The translations under genes and the position numbers were made by a program. A DNA stretch of 64,000 bases from Flavobacteriaceae bacterium R38 (GTDB lineage: Bacteria; Bacteroidota; Bacteroidia; Flavobacteriales; Flavobacteriaceae), in the NCBI GenBank assembly GCA_009901575.1, contig WXYP01000001.1, positions 496,001 to 560,000 of the forward strand. Direction: 5' to 3'. The notes under the pieces are model-generated. The model was not told where the DNA came from. It saw only the letters and a program-made list of their open reading frames with translations, and made no database searches. Shown here in pieces: positions 25,411-34,286 of the stretch (position 1 is the first letter of the stretch; every line of letters starts with the position of its first letter).

Positions 25411-26540
25411 TGCATATATGTTTTTTATCAAATGAGTACCCAATATGGGCAACCGGAGGGGTTGGGAGCTTTTTACAGACGTTTAGCAGAGCTGTTGTAC
25501 AAAGAGGGCATAAAGTTACTATTATAGGAATTGGAGAAGAGGAAAAGACAATTACGATAGATGACAAAGGAGTGCAAATAGTTAGGCTTCCTAAACCGAA
25601 ATCTCCCTGGCTGAGGTTCATTGAGAATTTTTCAAAACTCAATAAAAAAATAAAAGAAATCCATTCATTAGACCCTATAGATGTCGTAGAAACACCAGAA
25701 ATGGGATTATCTTTTATTAAAAAAATACCGGGTATTAAATATGTAATACGGTTGCATGGAGGGCATCATTTTTTTGCAGAATCAGAAAATAGAGGAATTC
25801 ACTGGAAGAAAGGTTGGATGGAAAAAAAATCCTTTACGAAAGCCGATGCCTTTATAGCTGTTTCAGATTATGTGAAGAATCATACAGCTAAATATTTATC
25901 ATATAATCAGAAGCAGGTAACAATTATTAATTACCCGATAGATAGCGATCTTTTTAGCCCCAGAGCACATATCAAACCGGAACCTTATAATATTACATTT
26001 GCCGGAACCATATGTGAAAAAAAAGGAATCAGGCAACTCATTGAAGCTGTGATACAGTTACACAAGAAGTATCCAGATTTAAAACTACATGTATATGGGA
26101 GGGATTGGAAATTTGCCAATGGAAAATCTTATCTTGAAATGCTTAAAGAAAAATATACAGAGGGTATAAAAACTTCTGTGATTTTTCATGGTATCATACC
26201 TTACAGGGAGTTGCCTGAAAAATATGCACAGGCAGAAGTATGTGTTTTTCCTTCTCATATGGAGACGCAAGGATTAGTTGCTCCGGAAGCCATGGCTATG
26301 GAAAAGCCTGTAATTTTCACGAAACTAGGTCCGGGTCCGGAGACTATTGAAGATTTTAAAACAGGATTATTATGTGACCCTCATTTACCAGAGGATATTG
26401 CAGAGAAACTTGATTGGATGTTGAGTAATTATGAGGAAAGATCTGGAATGGGTAAAGAAGCGAGAAGTTTTGTGTTAGAGAAATATAATTTGCAAAAAAT
26501 ACTTGATAAAAACATAGCATTTTATAAAGAAATAAGATAA
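25410..26540 (+). CDS. GT4 glycosyltransferase
   Basis: A 376-residue GT-B glycosyltransferase. The N-terminus ICFLSNEYPIWATGGVGSF carries the glycine-rich acceptor loop, followed by VIRLHGGHHFF and AVSDYVKNH. The C-half has ITFAGTICEKKGIRQLI, LHVYGRDW and METQGLVAPEAMAMEKPVIF, with the GT4 glutamate pair. The ATG shares one base with the stop codon of the preceding gene (TAATG), so it is cotranslated with the nonulosonate block. The donor is unknown. Confidence 0.89.
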   Translation: MHICFLSNEYPIWATGGVGSFLQTFSRAVVQRGHKVTIIGIGEEEKTITIDDKGVQIVRLPKPKSPWLRFIENFSKLNKKIKEIHSLDPIDVVETPEMGLSFIKKIPGIKYVIRLHGGHHFFAESENRGIHWKKGWMEKKSFTKADAFIAVSDYVKNHTAKYLSYNQKQVTIINYPIDSDLFSPRAHIKPEPYNITFAGTICEKKGIRQLIEAVIQLHKKYPDLKLHVYGRDWKFANGKSYLEMLKEKYTEGIKTSVIFHGIIPYRELPEKYAQAEVCVFPSHMETQGLVAPEAMAMEKPVIFTKLGPGPETIEDFKTGLLCDPHLPEDIAEKLDWMLSNYEERSGMGKEARSFVLEKYNLQKILDKNIAFYKEIR

Positions 26541-26548
26541 AAAATTAA

Positions 26549-27100
26549 ATGCTGAAACTATTTAAATACGATCTGGCTAAGTATAAAAAATATAGTGATA
26601 AATCCACTATTGTATTATTACTTTTTCAACAAGGGTTATGGGCTTTATTGGTTTACAGGATAAATAATGGTATTTATAATAGTAAGATTTTTAAACCTAT
26701 CAAACTGGCTCTTTTGTTAATAGGTGTACTATGGCAAAAATGGATAGAGATCATAACGGGAATTTCTCTTCCATATTCGGCACAAATTGGGAAAGGTTTT
26801 TACATTGGTCATTTTGGAAACATTATAATTAATGGTAAAGCGATTATAGGAGAAAATTGTAATATCTCACAAGGAGTTACTATTGGTGTAAGTGGAAGAG
26901 GAAAAAAAAGAGGAGTTCCCCTAATAAAAGACAATGTGTATATAGGTGTTAATGCTGTTATAGTCGGAAATATAACCATAGGGACTAATGCAGTTATTGC
27001 AGCAAATTCGTTAGTCGTTAATGATGTAGATGCTGATAGTACATATATGGGAGTTCCAGCCGTAAAAGTTAATAATAATAATTCTGAAGCCTATATTTGA
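26549..27100 (+). CDS. Serine O-acetyltransferase-like hexapeptide transferase
   Basis: A 183-residue protein of the CysE-related group often found in glycan loci, where it acetylates sugars rather than serine. A helical N-terminal part with one hydrophobic segment (ALLLIGVLWQKWIEIITG) is followed by hexapeptide repeats: GKGFYIGHFGNIIIN, IGENCNISQGVTIGV, VYIGVNAVIVGNITIG and VIAANSLVVNDV. The His in IGHFG is the probable catalytic base. The end motif YMGVPAVKV is typical. It lacks the first 80 residues of true CysE. Its stop codon overlaps the next gene's ATG. Confidence 0.84.
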   Translation: MLKLFKYDLAKYKKYSDKSTIVLLLFQQGLWALLVYRINNGIYNSKIFKPIKLALLLIGVLWQKWIEIITGISLPYSAQIGKGFYIGHFGNIIINGKAIIGENCNISQGVTIGVSGRGKKRGVPLIKDNVYIGVNAVIVGNITIGTNAVIAANSLVVNDVDADSTYMGVPAVKVNNNNSEAYI

Positions 27101-28209
27101 TGCGTTTTTTAGTCATTACAAGTGCACCGACTTTAAAAACCGAAAATGGTTATGAAGCATATGGCCCTTATGTTTATGAAATGGATATATGGTTTAAATA
27201 CGCTAAAGAAATAACTATTTTATGCCCAACTTCATATCCTACAGATTTTTTTATTAAACCATTTGAAAATCAATCTATTAATATTATTAAAGCCCCTTAT
27301 TTAGAAACTAAAACCATTACAGGAGTATTGAGCTTAATATGGAAAATTCCTTTTATACTTTTCATTATAACCAGAGAAATGATAAGAGCAGACCATATTC
27401 ATCTTCGTTGTCCGGGAAATATAAGCCTTTTAGGGGCTGTTATACAGGTGTTTTTCCCTAAAAAAAAGAAAACCGCAAAGTATGCCGGAAATTGGGATCC
27501 GAAGTCTAAACAACCCTTATCATATAGGTTTCAAAAATGGATACTGAGTAATACCATCTTAACAAAAAAAATAAAAGTATTGGTTTATGGAGAATGGCCC
27601 GGACAAACAAAAAATATCCTTCCGTTTTTTACAGCATCTTATTGGAAAAGTGAAATGGAAGAAGTAATCCAAAGAGAATACGATAAAAAACTTATATTTC
27701 TTTTCATAGGAACGTTATCAAAAGGAAAAAGACCATTATTAACACTTCAGATTATTCATGAACTTTTAAAAAGAGGAATTAATTGTAAATTAGACGTTTA
27801 TGGAGATGGAGAACAAAAAGAAATTTTAATAGACTTTATTAAAAAAAACAACTTACATACAGCTATTGAACTTCACGGAAATAAGAATAAAGAAGTAGTT
27901 AAAGCGCAATTACAGAAAGCACACTTTTTAATATTGCCTTCAGTTTCAGAAGGATGGCCTAAAGTAATAGCAGAAGCTATGTTTTGGGGATGTATGCCTA
28001 TAAGTAATAGTGTTTCATGTATACCCTGGATGTTAGGAGAAGATGAAAGAGGAGTTTTAATTCCATCAGATTTGGATGAAATAGTTAATACGTTAATAAG
28101 TGAGGTTAATGATACTACGCGATTACAAAACAAGAGTAACGCAGCAGTAAAATGGTCCAGGAAGTATACATTAGACCTGTTCGAAAATAAAATAAAGCAA
28201 ATAATGTAA
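27100..28209 (+). CDS. GT4 glycosyltransferase
   Basis: A 369-residue GT-B glycosyltransferase. The start is the ATG at 27100, inside the preceding stop codon (TGATG); a TTG one codon upstream is less likely. The C-half has FLFIGTLSKGKRPLLTL, LDVYGDGEQKEIL and SVSEGWPKVIAEAMFWGCMPIS, which contains the GT4 glutamate pair. The N-half is divergent, with GPYVYEMDIWFKYA and HIHLRCPGNISLLG. It overlaps the next gene by one base. Donor and acceptor are unknown. Confidence 0.86.
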   Translation: MRFLVITSAPTLKTENGYEAYGPYVYEMDIWFKYAKEITILCPTSYPTDFFIKPFENQSINIIKAPYLETKTITGVLSLIWKIPFILFIITREMIRADHIHLRCPGNISLLGAVIQVFFPKKKKTAKYAGNWDPKSKQPLSYRFQKWILSNTILTKKIKVLVYGEWPGQTKNILPFFTASYWKSEMEEVIQREYDKKLIFLFIGTLSKGKRPLLTLQIIHELLKRGINCKLDVYGDGEQKEILIDFIKKNNLHTAIELHGNKNKEVVKAQLQKAHFLILPSVSEGWPKVIAEAMFWGCMPISNSVSCIPWMLGEDERGVLIPSDLDEIVNTLISEVNDTTRLQNKSNAAVKWSRKYTLDLFENKIKQIM

Positions 28210-29285
28210 TGAGAGTGATTCAGGTTATAGATTCATTACATGCAGGAGGCGCAGAACGTTTAGCTGTAAACTGTGCAAATGCGATGACTAAAGAAGTCGA
28301 TAAATCATTCTTATGTACTACAAGAGAAGAAGGAGCCTTAAAAGAAACCCTATTTGATAATGTGACTTATCTTTTTTTAAATAAAAAACGTACCCTTGAT
28401 ATCTATGCTATAAAGAAATTCATTAATTTTTTAAAAGAAAATAAAATTGATATAGTACATGCACATGCTACATCATATTTCTTTACATTTCTGGCTAAGC
28501 TACTTTATCCAAGATTTAAATTAATTTGGCACGATCACTATGGAAATAGTGAATACATCGATAAAAGAAAAGTATTTTTTTTAAAATTAGCATCATTAAA
28601 ATTTGATGGGATTATATCTGTAAATACTATTTTGTCTGCTTGGGCTAAGAAAAAGCTACATTGTACAAATGTCATTTACTTACCAAACTTTGCTATTTTA
28701 AATGAAAATGAAACTCATGAGACAAGCTTAGGTGGAGTAGATGGTAAAAGAATTGTTTGTTTAGCCAATTTAAGAGCGCAAAAAGATCATATTACTTTAT
28801 TAAAAGCATTTGAATTATTGCTAAATGATTATCCTGAATGGACACTACATTTAGTTGGAAAAGATTTTAATGACGATTATTCTGCACAAGTTAAGAAAAT
28901 GATAAAGAAAGAAGGATTATCAGATCGTGTTTTCTTTTACGGAAGTCGAAAAGATACTGCTCATATATTATCACAATCTACTATAGGATTATTATCTTCA
29001 AAGTCTGAAGGGTTACCTGTTTCTTTATTGGAATACGGATTAGCAGAATTAGCTGTTGTATGTACAGACGTTGGACAATGCTCTGATGTTATTAGTAATT
29101 CAGAATATGGAAATCTTATACCTCCAAAAAATACAAAAGCGTTGATTGGAGCGTTAATAGAATTAATTAAGAATGAAGATTTACGTAAGTTAAAAGCAAA
29201 AAAACTAGCATTAAAAATACAACAAGAGTATTCTCTTGAAAAAAGAATAAGAGATTTAGTCAGTTTCTATGAAACAATCAGGTAA
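28209..29285 (+). CDS. GT4 glycosyltransferase
   Basis: A 358-residue GT-B glycosyltransferase. The N-terminus VIQVIDSLHAGGAERLAVN has the classic GG(A)E acceptor loop of GT4 enzymes, and DIVHAHATSYFF and LIWHDHYG follow. The C-half has VCLANLRAQKDHITLL, LHLVGKDF and SKSEGLPVSLLEYGLAELAVV with the glutamate pair. It shares one base with the gene upstream and overlaps the membrane-protein gene downstream by 17 nt. It belongs to the same general branch as lipopolysaccharide WbdA/PglA-like transferases, but the specificity cannot be told. Confidence 0.89.
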   Translation: MRVIQVIDSLHAGGAERLAVNCANAMTKEVDKSFLCTTREEGALKETLFDNVTYLFLNKKRTLDIYAIKKFINFLKENKIDIVHAHATSYFFTFLAKLLYPRFKLIWHDHYGNSEYIDKRKVFFLKLASLKFDGIISVNTILSAWAKKKLHCTNVIYLPNFAILNENETHETSLGGVDGKRIVCLANLRAQKDHITLLKAFELLLNDYPEWTLHLVGKDFNDDYSAQVKKMIKKEGLSDRVFFYGSRKDTAHILSQSTIGLLSSKSEGLPVSLLEYGLAELAVVCTDVGQCSDVISNSEYGNLIPPKNTKALIGALIELIKNEDLRKLKAKKLALKIQQEYSLEKRIRDLVSFYETIR

Positions 29286-30639
29286 ATATATTAAGCAACA
29301 TAAGTTTGAGTTTGGACTGATAATAATTCATTTGTTATTTGGCGGACTTATCTTTTTTCTTCCTGTATTTTCAAAATTTCTCAGTTTTTTTTCAATTGGG
29401 ATAGCACTCCTGTATATTTTAAAATTTAAAAACAGGAATAATGAAGTTTTACTGGCATGTGCTTATTTTGTTGGAAGTGATGTTTTATTAAGAATGACAG
29501 GAGGGCTCTTTTTCTATGAGCTTACAAAATATTTATTGATACTATTCTTATTCTTAGGGTTTTTGTACAAACAAATGTCTTCTAAGAATATTATCTATAT
29601 CTTTTACATTCTGCTATTAATTCCGGGTATTTTTATTGCCTCCTATACATATAAATATAATATAGATTTAAGGAAATCTATAGCCTTTAATTTGAGTGGC
29701 CCTGTATCATTAGGGGTAATGGCTTTATACTGTTATGATAGAAGAGTGAGTTTTTATTTTGTAAATAAAATCTTGTTCTTTTTTTTACTACCAATCCTTT
29801 CAATGACTGCGTATCTTTTTCTTTATACTCCTAATCTACAGGATGTCATTACCGGTACACAATCAAATTTTGCTGCTTCAGGAGGGTTCGGACCTAATCA
29901 GGTGAGTACTATTTTAGGGATAGGAATGTTTGTTTTATCTGTACGGTTTTTAATTTTTTCACCATCGGTTTTTTGGAAATTTATTAATGGCGGGTTATTT
30001 ATATTGGTATCGTTTAGAGCACTATTGACCTTTTCAAGAGGAGGAGTCCTTACAGCAGTTGTAGCTATTCTTTTTTTTACCATTATGGTTTATTATATTT
30101 CAAGAGGAGTCACTCGAAAACAACTTATCAGAACAATAACAATAAGTTTATTTAGCATAGTAGCTGTATGGTTGTACTCAGTGTATATTTCTAATGGATT
30201 AATAGAAAACAGGTATAGAAATAGAAATGCAGCGGGAGTAGAAAAAGAGGATATTACTACTGGAAGAACAGATCTATTAAATTCTGAATTACAAGCTTTT
30301 TATGAAAATCCGTTTTTTGGGATAGGTGTTGGAAATAATAGATTTTATAGGCAAGATACTACGGGGATTGAATCGGCTACACACAATGAGATAAGCCGAA
30401 TTTTAGCAGAGCACGGGACTTTTGGAATTATTGCCTTTTTGATATTATTTTTTACTCCCATATATCGTTTTTTTGTATTCAAAAAAAATGTTTTTTTCTT
30501 TTCTTTTTTTCTATTTTGGTTTTTAACCATTAACCATAGTGCTATGAGAATTGCTGCACCAGCATTCATTTACGGCTTATCCTTACTAACCATTACCAGT
30601 GAAAAAAATACTATACATAGGAAACAAATTAGAGGGTAA
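29269..30639 (+). CDS. Wzy_C / O-antigen ligase-like membrane protein
   Basis: A 456-residue integral membrane protein with about ten to twelve hydrophobic segments. Between the later helices a periplasmic loop is expected, with FSRGGVLTA on its approach and FFGIGVGNNRFYR, then THNEISRILAEHGTFGIIAF, the conserved region of the O-antigen ligase/polymerase (Wzy_C) family. Such proteins either ligate O-chains to lipid A core (WaaL) or polymerise repeat units (Wzy). Because the locus has an ABC exporter and no Wzx flippase, a ligase role is more likely, though this is inference. It overlaps its neighbours by 17 and 41 nt. Confidence 0.82.
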   Translation: MKQSGKYIKQHKFEFGLIIIHLLFGGLIFFLPVFSKFLSFFSIGIALLYILKFKNRNNEVLLACAYFVGSDVLLRMTGGLFFYELTKYLLILFLFLGFLYKQMSSKNIIYIFYILLLIPGIFIASYTYKYNIDLRKSIAFNLSGPVSLGVMALYCYDRRVSFYFVNKILFFFLLPILSMTAYLFLYTPNLQDVITGTQSNFAASGGFGPNQVSTILGIGMFVLSVRFLIFSPSVFWKFINGGLFILVSFRALLTFSRGGVLTAVVAILFFTIMVYYISRGVTRKQLIRTITISLFSIVAVWLYSVYISNGLIENRYRNRNAAGVEKEDITTGRTDLLNSELQAFYENPFFGIGVGNNRFYRQDTTGIESATHNEISRILAEHGTFGIIAFLILFFTPIYRFFVFKKNVFFFSFFLFWFLTINHSAMRIAAPAFIYGLSLLTITSEKNTIHRKQIRG

Positions 30640-31615
30640 AGGGAAAACTGCAAGCTCTATTGATGTATTAGGTACTTTATTGGAAAATGAAGGCTATACT
30701 GTCTATTATGCTTCTTCTAAGAACAATAAAATTTTTAGATTATTGGATATGCTATTTGCATGTTTCAGGTACAGAAAAAAAGCGGACTTGGTTTTGATTG
30801 ATACTTACAGTACTCAAAATTTTTACTATGCATTGCTAGTGAGCCAGTCGTGTCGGTTTTTTAAATTACCTTATGTCCCGATTTTACATGGGGGAAATTT
30901 AGAAAACAGGCTTGAAAATAATTTAAAGAGTTGTAAAAAGATTTTTAATCATGCTCAGATCTGTGTCGCACCTTCTTTATTTTTAAAGGATGTTTTTAAA
31001 AAATATGGCTTCAAAGAAATTGTACATATCCCTAATCCTATTTCAATAGAAGAATATCAGTTTATAAAGCGTGATAAATTAAAACCTAAACTTTTATGGG
31101 TACGTGCTTTTTCAAAAATTTATAATCCTATAATGGCATTACAAGTAGTAAAACTACTTAATGATATGGGAATTGAAGGTTCTCTGTCTATGGTAGGGCC
31201 TGATAAAGACGGTAGTATGGGGAAAGCAAAAAATGAAGCCGAAAAATTAGGCATTAAAGTAGAGTTTACGGGAAAATTACACAAAGCTGAATGGATAGCA
31301 TATGCTAAAGACTTCGATATTTTTATCAATACTACTAATTTTGATAATACCCCGGTTAGTGTTGTAGAAGGAATGGCACTGGGCTTACCGGTAATTTCAA
31401 CCAATGCAGGAGGAATTCCTTATTTAATTGAACATAGAAAAGAAGCATTATTGGTAGAAAAAGGAGATGCTGAAGCAATGGCCAATGGAATAAAGGAATT
31501 ACTTGAAGCTCCGGAATTAGTTGAAAAACTAACTCAAAACGCAAAAGAGAAAGTAAAATCTTTTGATTGGAAGGTTGTTAAAGTTAAATGGAAAGAGATT
31601 ATAGATGCTCCATAA
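30599..31615 (+). CDS. GT4 glycosyltransferase
   Basis: A 338-residue GT-B glycosyltransferase starting at GTG 30599, which lies 41 nt inside the preceding gene; MKKILYIGNKLEGKG then follows the family start (glycine-rich acceptor loop), supporting this choice. The C-half has LLWVRAFSKIYNPIMAL, LSMVGPDKDGS and FDNTPVSVVEGMALGLPVIS; here the first acidic residue of the GT4 pair is Asp, as in other relatives with the NTPVSVVE form. It overlaps the CapK-like gene by 11 nt. Confidence 0.87.
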   Translation: MKKILYIGNKLEGKGKTASSIDVLGTLLENEGYTVYYASSKNNKIFRLLDMLFACFRYRKKADLVLIDTYSTQNFYYALLVSQSCRFFKLPYVPILHGGNLENRLENNLKSCKKIFNHAQICVAPSLFLKDVFKKYGFKEIVHIPNPISIEEYQFIKRDKLKPKLLWVRAFSKIYNPIMALQVVKLLNDMGIEGSLSMVGPDKDGSMGKAKNEAEKLGIKVEFTGKLHKAEWIAYAKDFDIFINTTNFDNTPVSVVEGMALGLPVISTNAGGIPYLIEHRKEALLVEKGDAEAMANGIKELLEAPELVEKLTQNAKEKVKSFDWKVVKVKWKEIIDAP

Positions 31616-32888
31616 ATTGATTTTTAAAATAGGACAGAATCTTAGGAACCCTTCAATTGATGGGTGGTATTCTTTTTTAAAAAAATCTGAAACCTGGAGT
31701 TTAGAAAAATTAGAAACATATCAATTAGAAAAATTGAAAGAACTTTTGGAGTTTGCTTATGAAAATGTACCGTTTTATAAGCATAGTTTTGAGACTTTAA
31801 AAGTACATCCGAGTGATTTAAAATCATTAAACGATTTATCTAAGTTTCCTGTTTTATCTAAAGAAGATGTAATTAAACACAATCGAGATATTCATGCCAA
31901 TTATAAATTTGAAAAAACGTTTAAAGCCACTACTTCAGGATCTTCCGGAGACTCTCTGATTTTTAAGAGAGATGAAAAAGCAGATTCTTTCAATAGAGCC
32001 GCAATATTTAGAGGGTATTCCTGGCATAATGTAAAACCATGGGAGCGGAATGGTTATTTTTGGGGATTTAATTTTTCTAAAAAAGAGCGATTTAAAATTA
32101 ATATCCTTGATTCCCTTCAGAATAGATTTAGAGTCTTTAGCTATGAAGAAGCTTCATTTAGGAAATTTGTGAAAAAACTAAGAAGAGCAAGATTTATTCA
32201 TGGGTATTCTTCAATGATTTATCAGGCGGCTAAAATCATTAACGAAAAGAAACTGGAAAAACCCAAAAATATAAAACTGGTTAAAGGAACTTCAGAAAAA
32301 ATATTAGAGAGTTATAAAGATGAAATTCAAAAAGCATTTAATGTTCCTGTAATTAGTGAGTACGGAGCAACAGAGTCTGGTATTATTGCTTTTGAATGTA
32401 AAGAAGGGAATATGCATATAACCATGGAAGGCGTGATCGTAGAAGAGACTGATCATGAAATCCTGATCACCAATATACAAATGAGGTCATTTCCAATCAT
32501 ACGTTATAAATTGGGAGATTATATAAAATTGGCAGAAAAAGGTAAAAAATGTAAATGCGGACGAGAACACCTGATTTTAGAAGAGGTTACCGGAAGAATT
32601 GGAGAGAATGTGCATGGATCAAAAAGCATTTACCCAAGCTTATATTTTTATTATATTTTTAAGAACCTGTTAAAAAATCAGGGATTAGCATTAACTTACC
32701 AGGTAGTTCAGAAAGAAAAAGGGAGGCTGACTTTTTATTTAGAAGAAAATCTAAATAATAAAGAAGGAAATTATTTAAAAGAAGAAATCTATAAATATTT
32801 TAAGGATGATATTGCATACGAAATCATAACAAATTCAAAAAAAGAAGTGTTTACAGAAAAATCAAAAAGTTTTATATCCTATATTTGA
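31605..32888 (+). CDS. CapK/PaaK-like adenylate-forming protein
   Basis: A 427-residue member of the phenylacetate-CoA ligase-related family of adenylating enzymes found in many capsule loci (CapK). The adenylation motifs are present: TSGSSGDS near residue 110, EYGATESG near residue 255 and YKLGDYIKL near residue 305. A Cys-x-Cys segment KKCKCGREH near residue 318 is typical of CapK proteins and could bind a metal. The true role of CapK in glycan synthesis is not settled; activating an acid that decorates the sugar is one idea. It overlaps the preceding GT4 gene by 11 nt and is 3 nt before the last gene of the locus. Confidence 0.83.
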   Translation: MLHKLIFKIGQNLRNPSIDGWYSFLKKSETWSLEKLETYQLEKLKELLEFAYENVPFYKHSFETLKVHPSDLKSLNDLSKFPVLSKEDVIKHNRDIHANYKFEKTFKATTSGSSGDSLIFKRDEKADSFNRAAIFRGYSWHNVKPWERNGYFWGFNFSKKERFKINILDSLQNRFRVFSYEEASFRKFVKKLRRARFIHGYSSMIYQAAKIINEKKLEKPKNIKLVKGTSEKILESYKDEIQKAFNVPVISEYGATESGIIAFECKEGNMHITMEGVIVEETDHEILITNIQMRSFPIIRYKLGDYIKLAEKGKKCKCGREHLILEEVTGRIGENVHGSKSIYPSLYFYYIFKNLLKNQGLALTYQVVQKEKGRLTFYLEENLNNKEGNYLKEEIYKYFKDDIAYEIITNSKKEVFTEKSKSFISYI

Positions 32889-32891
32889 ATT

Positions 32892-34286
32892 ATGCCCTCC
32901 AAACCTTATATACATTTCGAGCTATCGGAAAGGAGAACACTTCTACGTGTATTTGATGTAGTTAGTGTGCTTCTTGGGCTATATGCAGTATCTTCTTTAT
33001 TTACCTTCGATTATTTTATGATAGAAGGGGATAATTGGCTCTGGACACTGGTTTTAGTTGTTTATTTAATGTTTTTTGCCAATATCTTTGAATTATACAA
33101 TCTTCAGAAATCGAGTAAGTTCGAACTTATTTTTCCAAGTATTTTAATTGTGTCAACATTAACAGTGTTGATGTATTTACTCACTCCTTTCTTAACTCCG
33201 GTACTGCCTGATAACCGACTTCAGATTGTTTATTTTTTATTTGCGATTACATTTTCTTTATTAATCTGGAGGTGGAGTTATATCTTTTTTATCTCTTCTC
33301 CATTATTTTATAAAAGTTACATTATCATAGGTACTCTAAAAGAGATTTCTGTGATTTATAATGCTGTAGCAGAGACATCAACCAGTTTTAATATTATTGG
33401 GTATTATGATTTGGGTAAAACAGCTAGAATTCCAGATCATTTCCCTAAAATTGAGTCATTAGAAAATCAGTCACTTATTGATGTGGTTAGAGAAAAAGGA
33501 GTTTCAGAAATTATTATTGCCAGTGATGAACATGAAGATTTTTCTAAAGGTTTATTTGAAGATTTAATTCAATTACTGGAAAGTGGTGTTCCGATACGAG
33601 AATATGCTCATGTATATGAAGAACTGACTAACAGAGTGCCCATCCAATATATAGGTAAAGAATTTTATAAATATTTTCCATTCAGCAGGAGTAACACCAA
33701 CAGATTATATCTTTTTTTAAATCGCTTATTTGATATAGTAATTGCGCTAATGGGGATTTTGTTTTGTGTTATGATAATACCTTTTGTTCTTATTGGGAAT
33801 GCCCTTAAAAATAAAGGGCCTTTATTTTATAAACAACGAAGAGTAGGGAAAAACGGAATTCCGTTTACTATCTATAAATTCAGAACAATGGTGGTTAATG
33901 CCGAAAAAAATGGAGCGCAATGGGCGACAAAAAATGATTATCGTATCACTCAATTCGGAAAGTTTTTACGAAAATCACGATTAGATGAGATCCCTCAGTT
34001 TTTCAATATTTTAAAAGGAAGTATGAGCGTTATTGGTCCGAGGCCGGAACGCCCTGAATTTGTAAGTAAGTTGTCAGAAGATTTACCCTTTTATGAAACC
34101 AGGCACATTGTAAAACCAGGTTTAACAGGTTGGGCTCAGGTTAGTTATGAATATGGTTCGTCTAATGAAGACAGTTTGAAAAAACTTCAGTACGATTTGT
34201 ATTATATCAAACACAGAAGTTTTTTTCTGGATGTTAGAATTATCATTAAAACACTAAGTACCATCTTATTTTACAGGGGGCAATGA
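32892..34286 (+). CDS. Polytopic phosphoglycosyl transferase (WbaP/WcaJ type)
   Basis: A 464-residue exopolysaccharide-type polyprenyl glycosylphosphotransferase. Four hydrophobic segments fill residues 20-140, a nucleotide-binding-like middle domain covers about 140-260, a membrane anchor lies near 275-300, and the catalytic domain follows with FYKQRRVGKNGIPFTIYKFRTM, the intact Asp365-Glu366 pair in RLDEIPQ, SVIGPRPERPEF and KPGLTGWAQV. It should transfer a hexose-1-phosphate to undecaprenyl phosphate to start the chain. It is the last gene of the locus and its end overlaps lnt on the opposite strand by 21 nt. With the small enzyme at 10263 it makes two possible initiators. Confidence 0.92.
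   Translation: MPSKPYIHFELSERRTLLRVFDVVSVLLGLYAVSSLFTFDYFMIEGDNWLWTLVLVVYLMFFANIFELYNLQKSSKFELIFPSILIVSTLTVLMYLLTPFLTPVLPDNRLQIVYFLFAITFSLLIWRWSYIFFISSPLFYKSYIIIGTLKEISVIYNAVAETSTSFNIIGYYDLGKTARIPDHFPKIESLENQSLIDVVREKGVSEIIIASDEHEDFSKGLFEDLIQLLESGVPIREYAHVYEELTNRVPIQYIGKEFYKYFPFSRSNTNRLYLFLNRLFDIVIALMGILFCVMIIPFVLIGNALKNKGPLFYKQRRVGKNGIPFTIYKFRTMVVNAEKNGAQWATKNDYRITQFGKFLRKSRLDEIPQFFNILKGSMSVIGPRPERPEFVSKLSEDLPFYETRHIVKPGLTGWAQVSYEYGSSNEDSLKKLQYDLYYIKHRSFFLDVRIIIKTLSTILFYRGQ

Noticed and set aside
6987-34286. Mobile element, integrase or transposase in or around the polysaccharide locus
   Set aside because: No such gene, inverted repeats or tRNA-linked attachment site was seen at either edge; replacement by homologous recombination is simpler.
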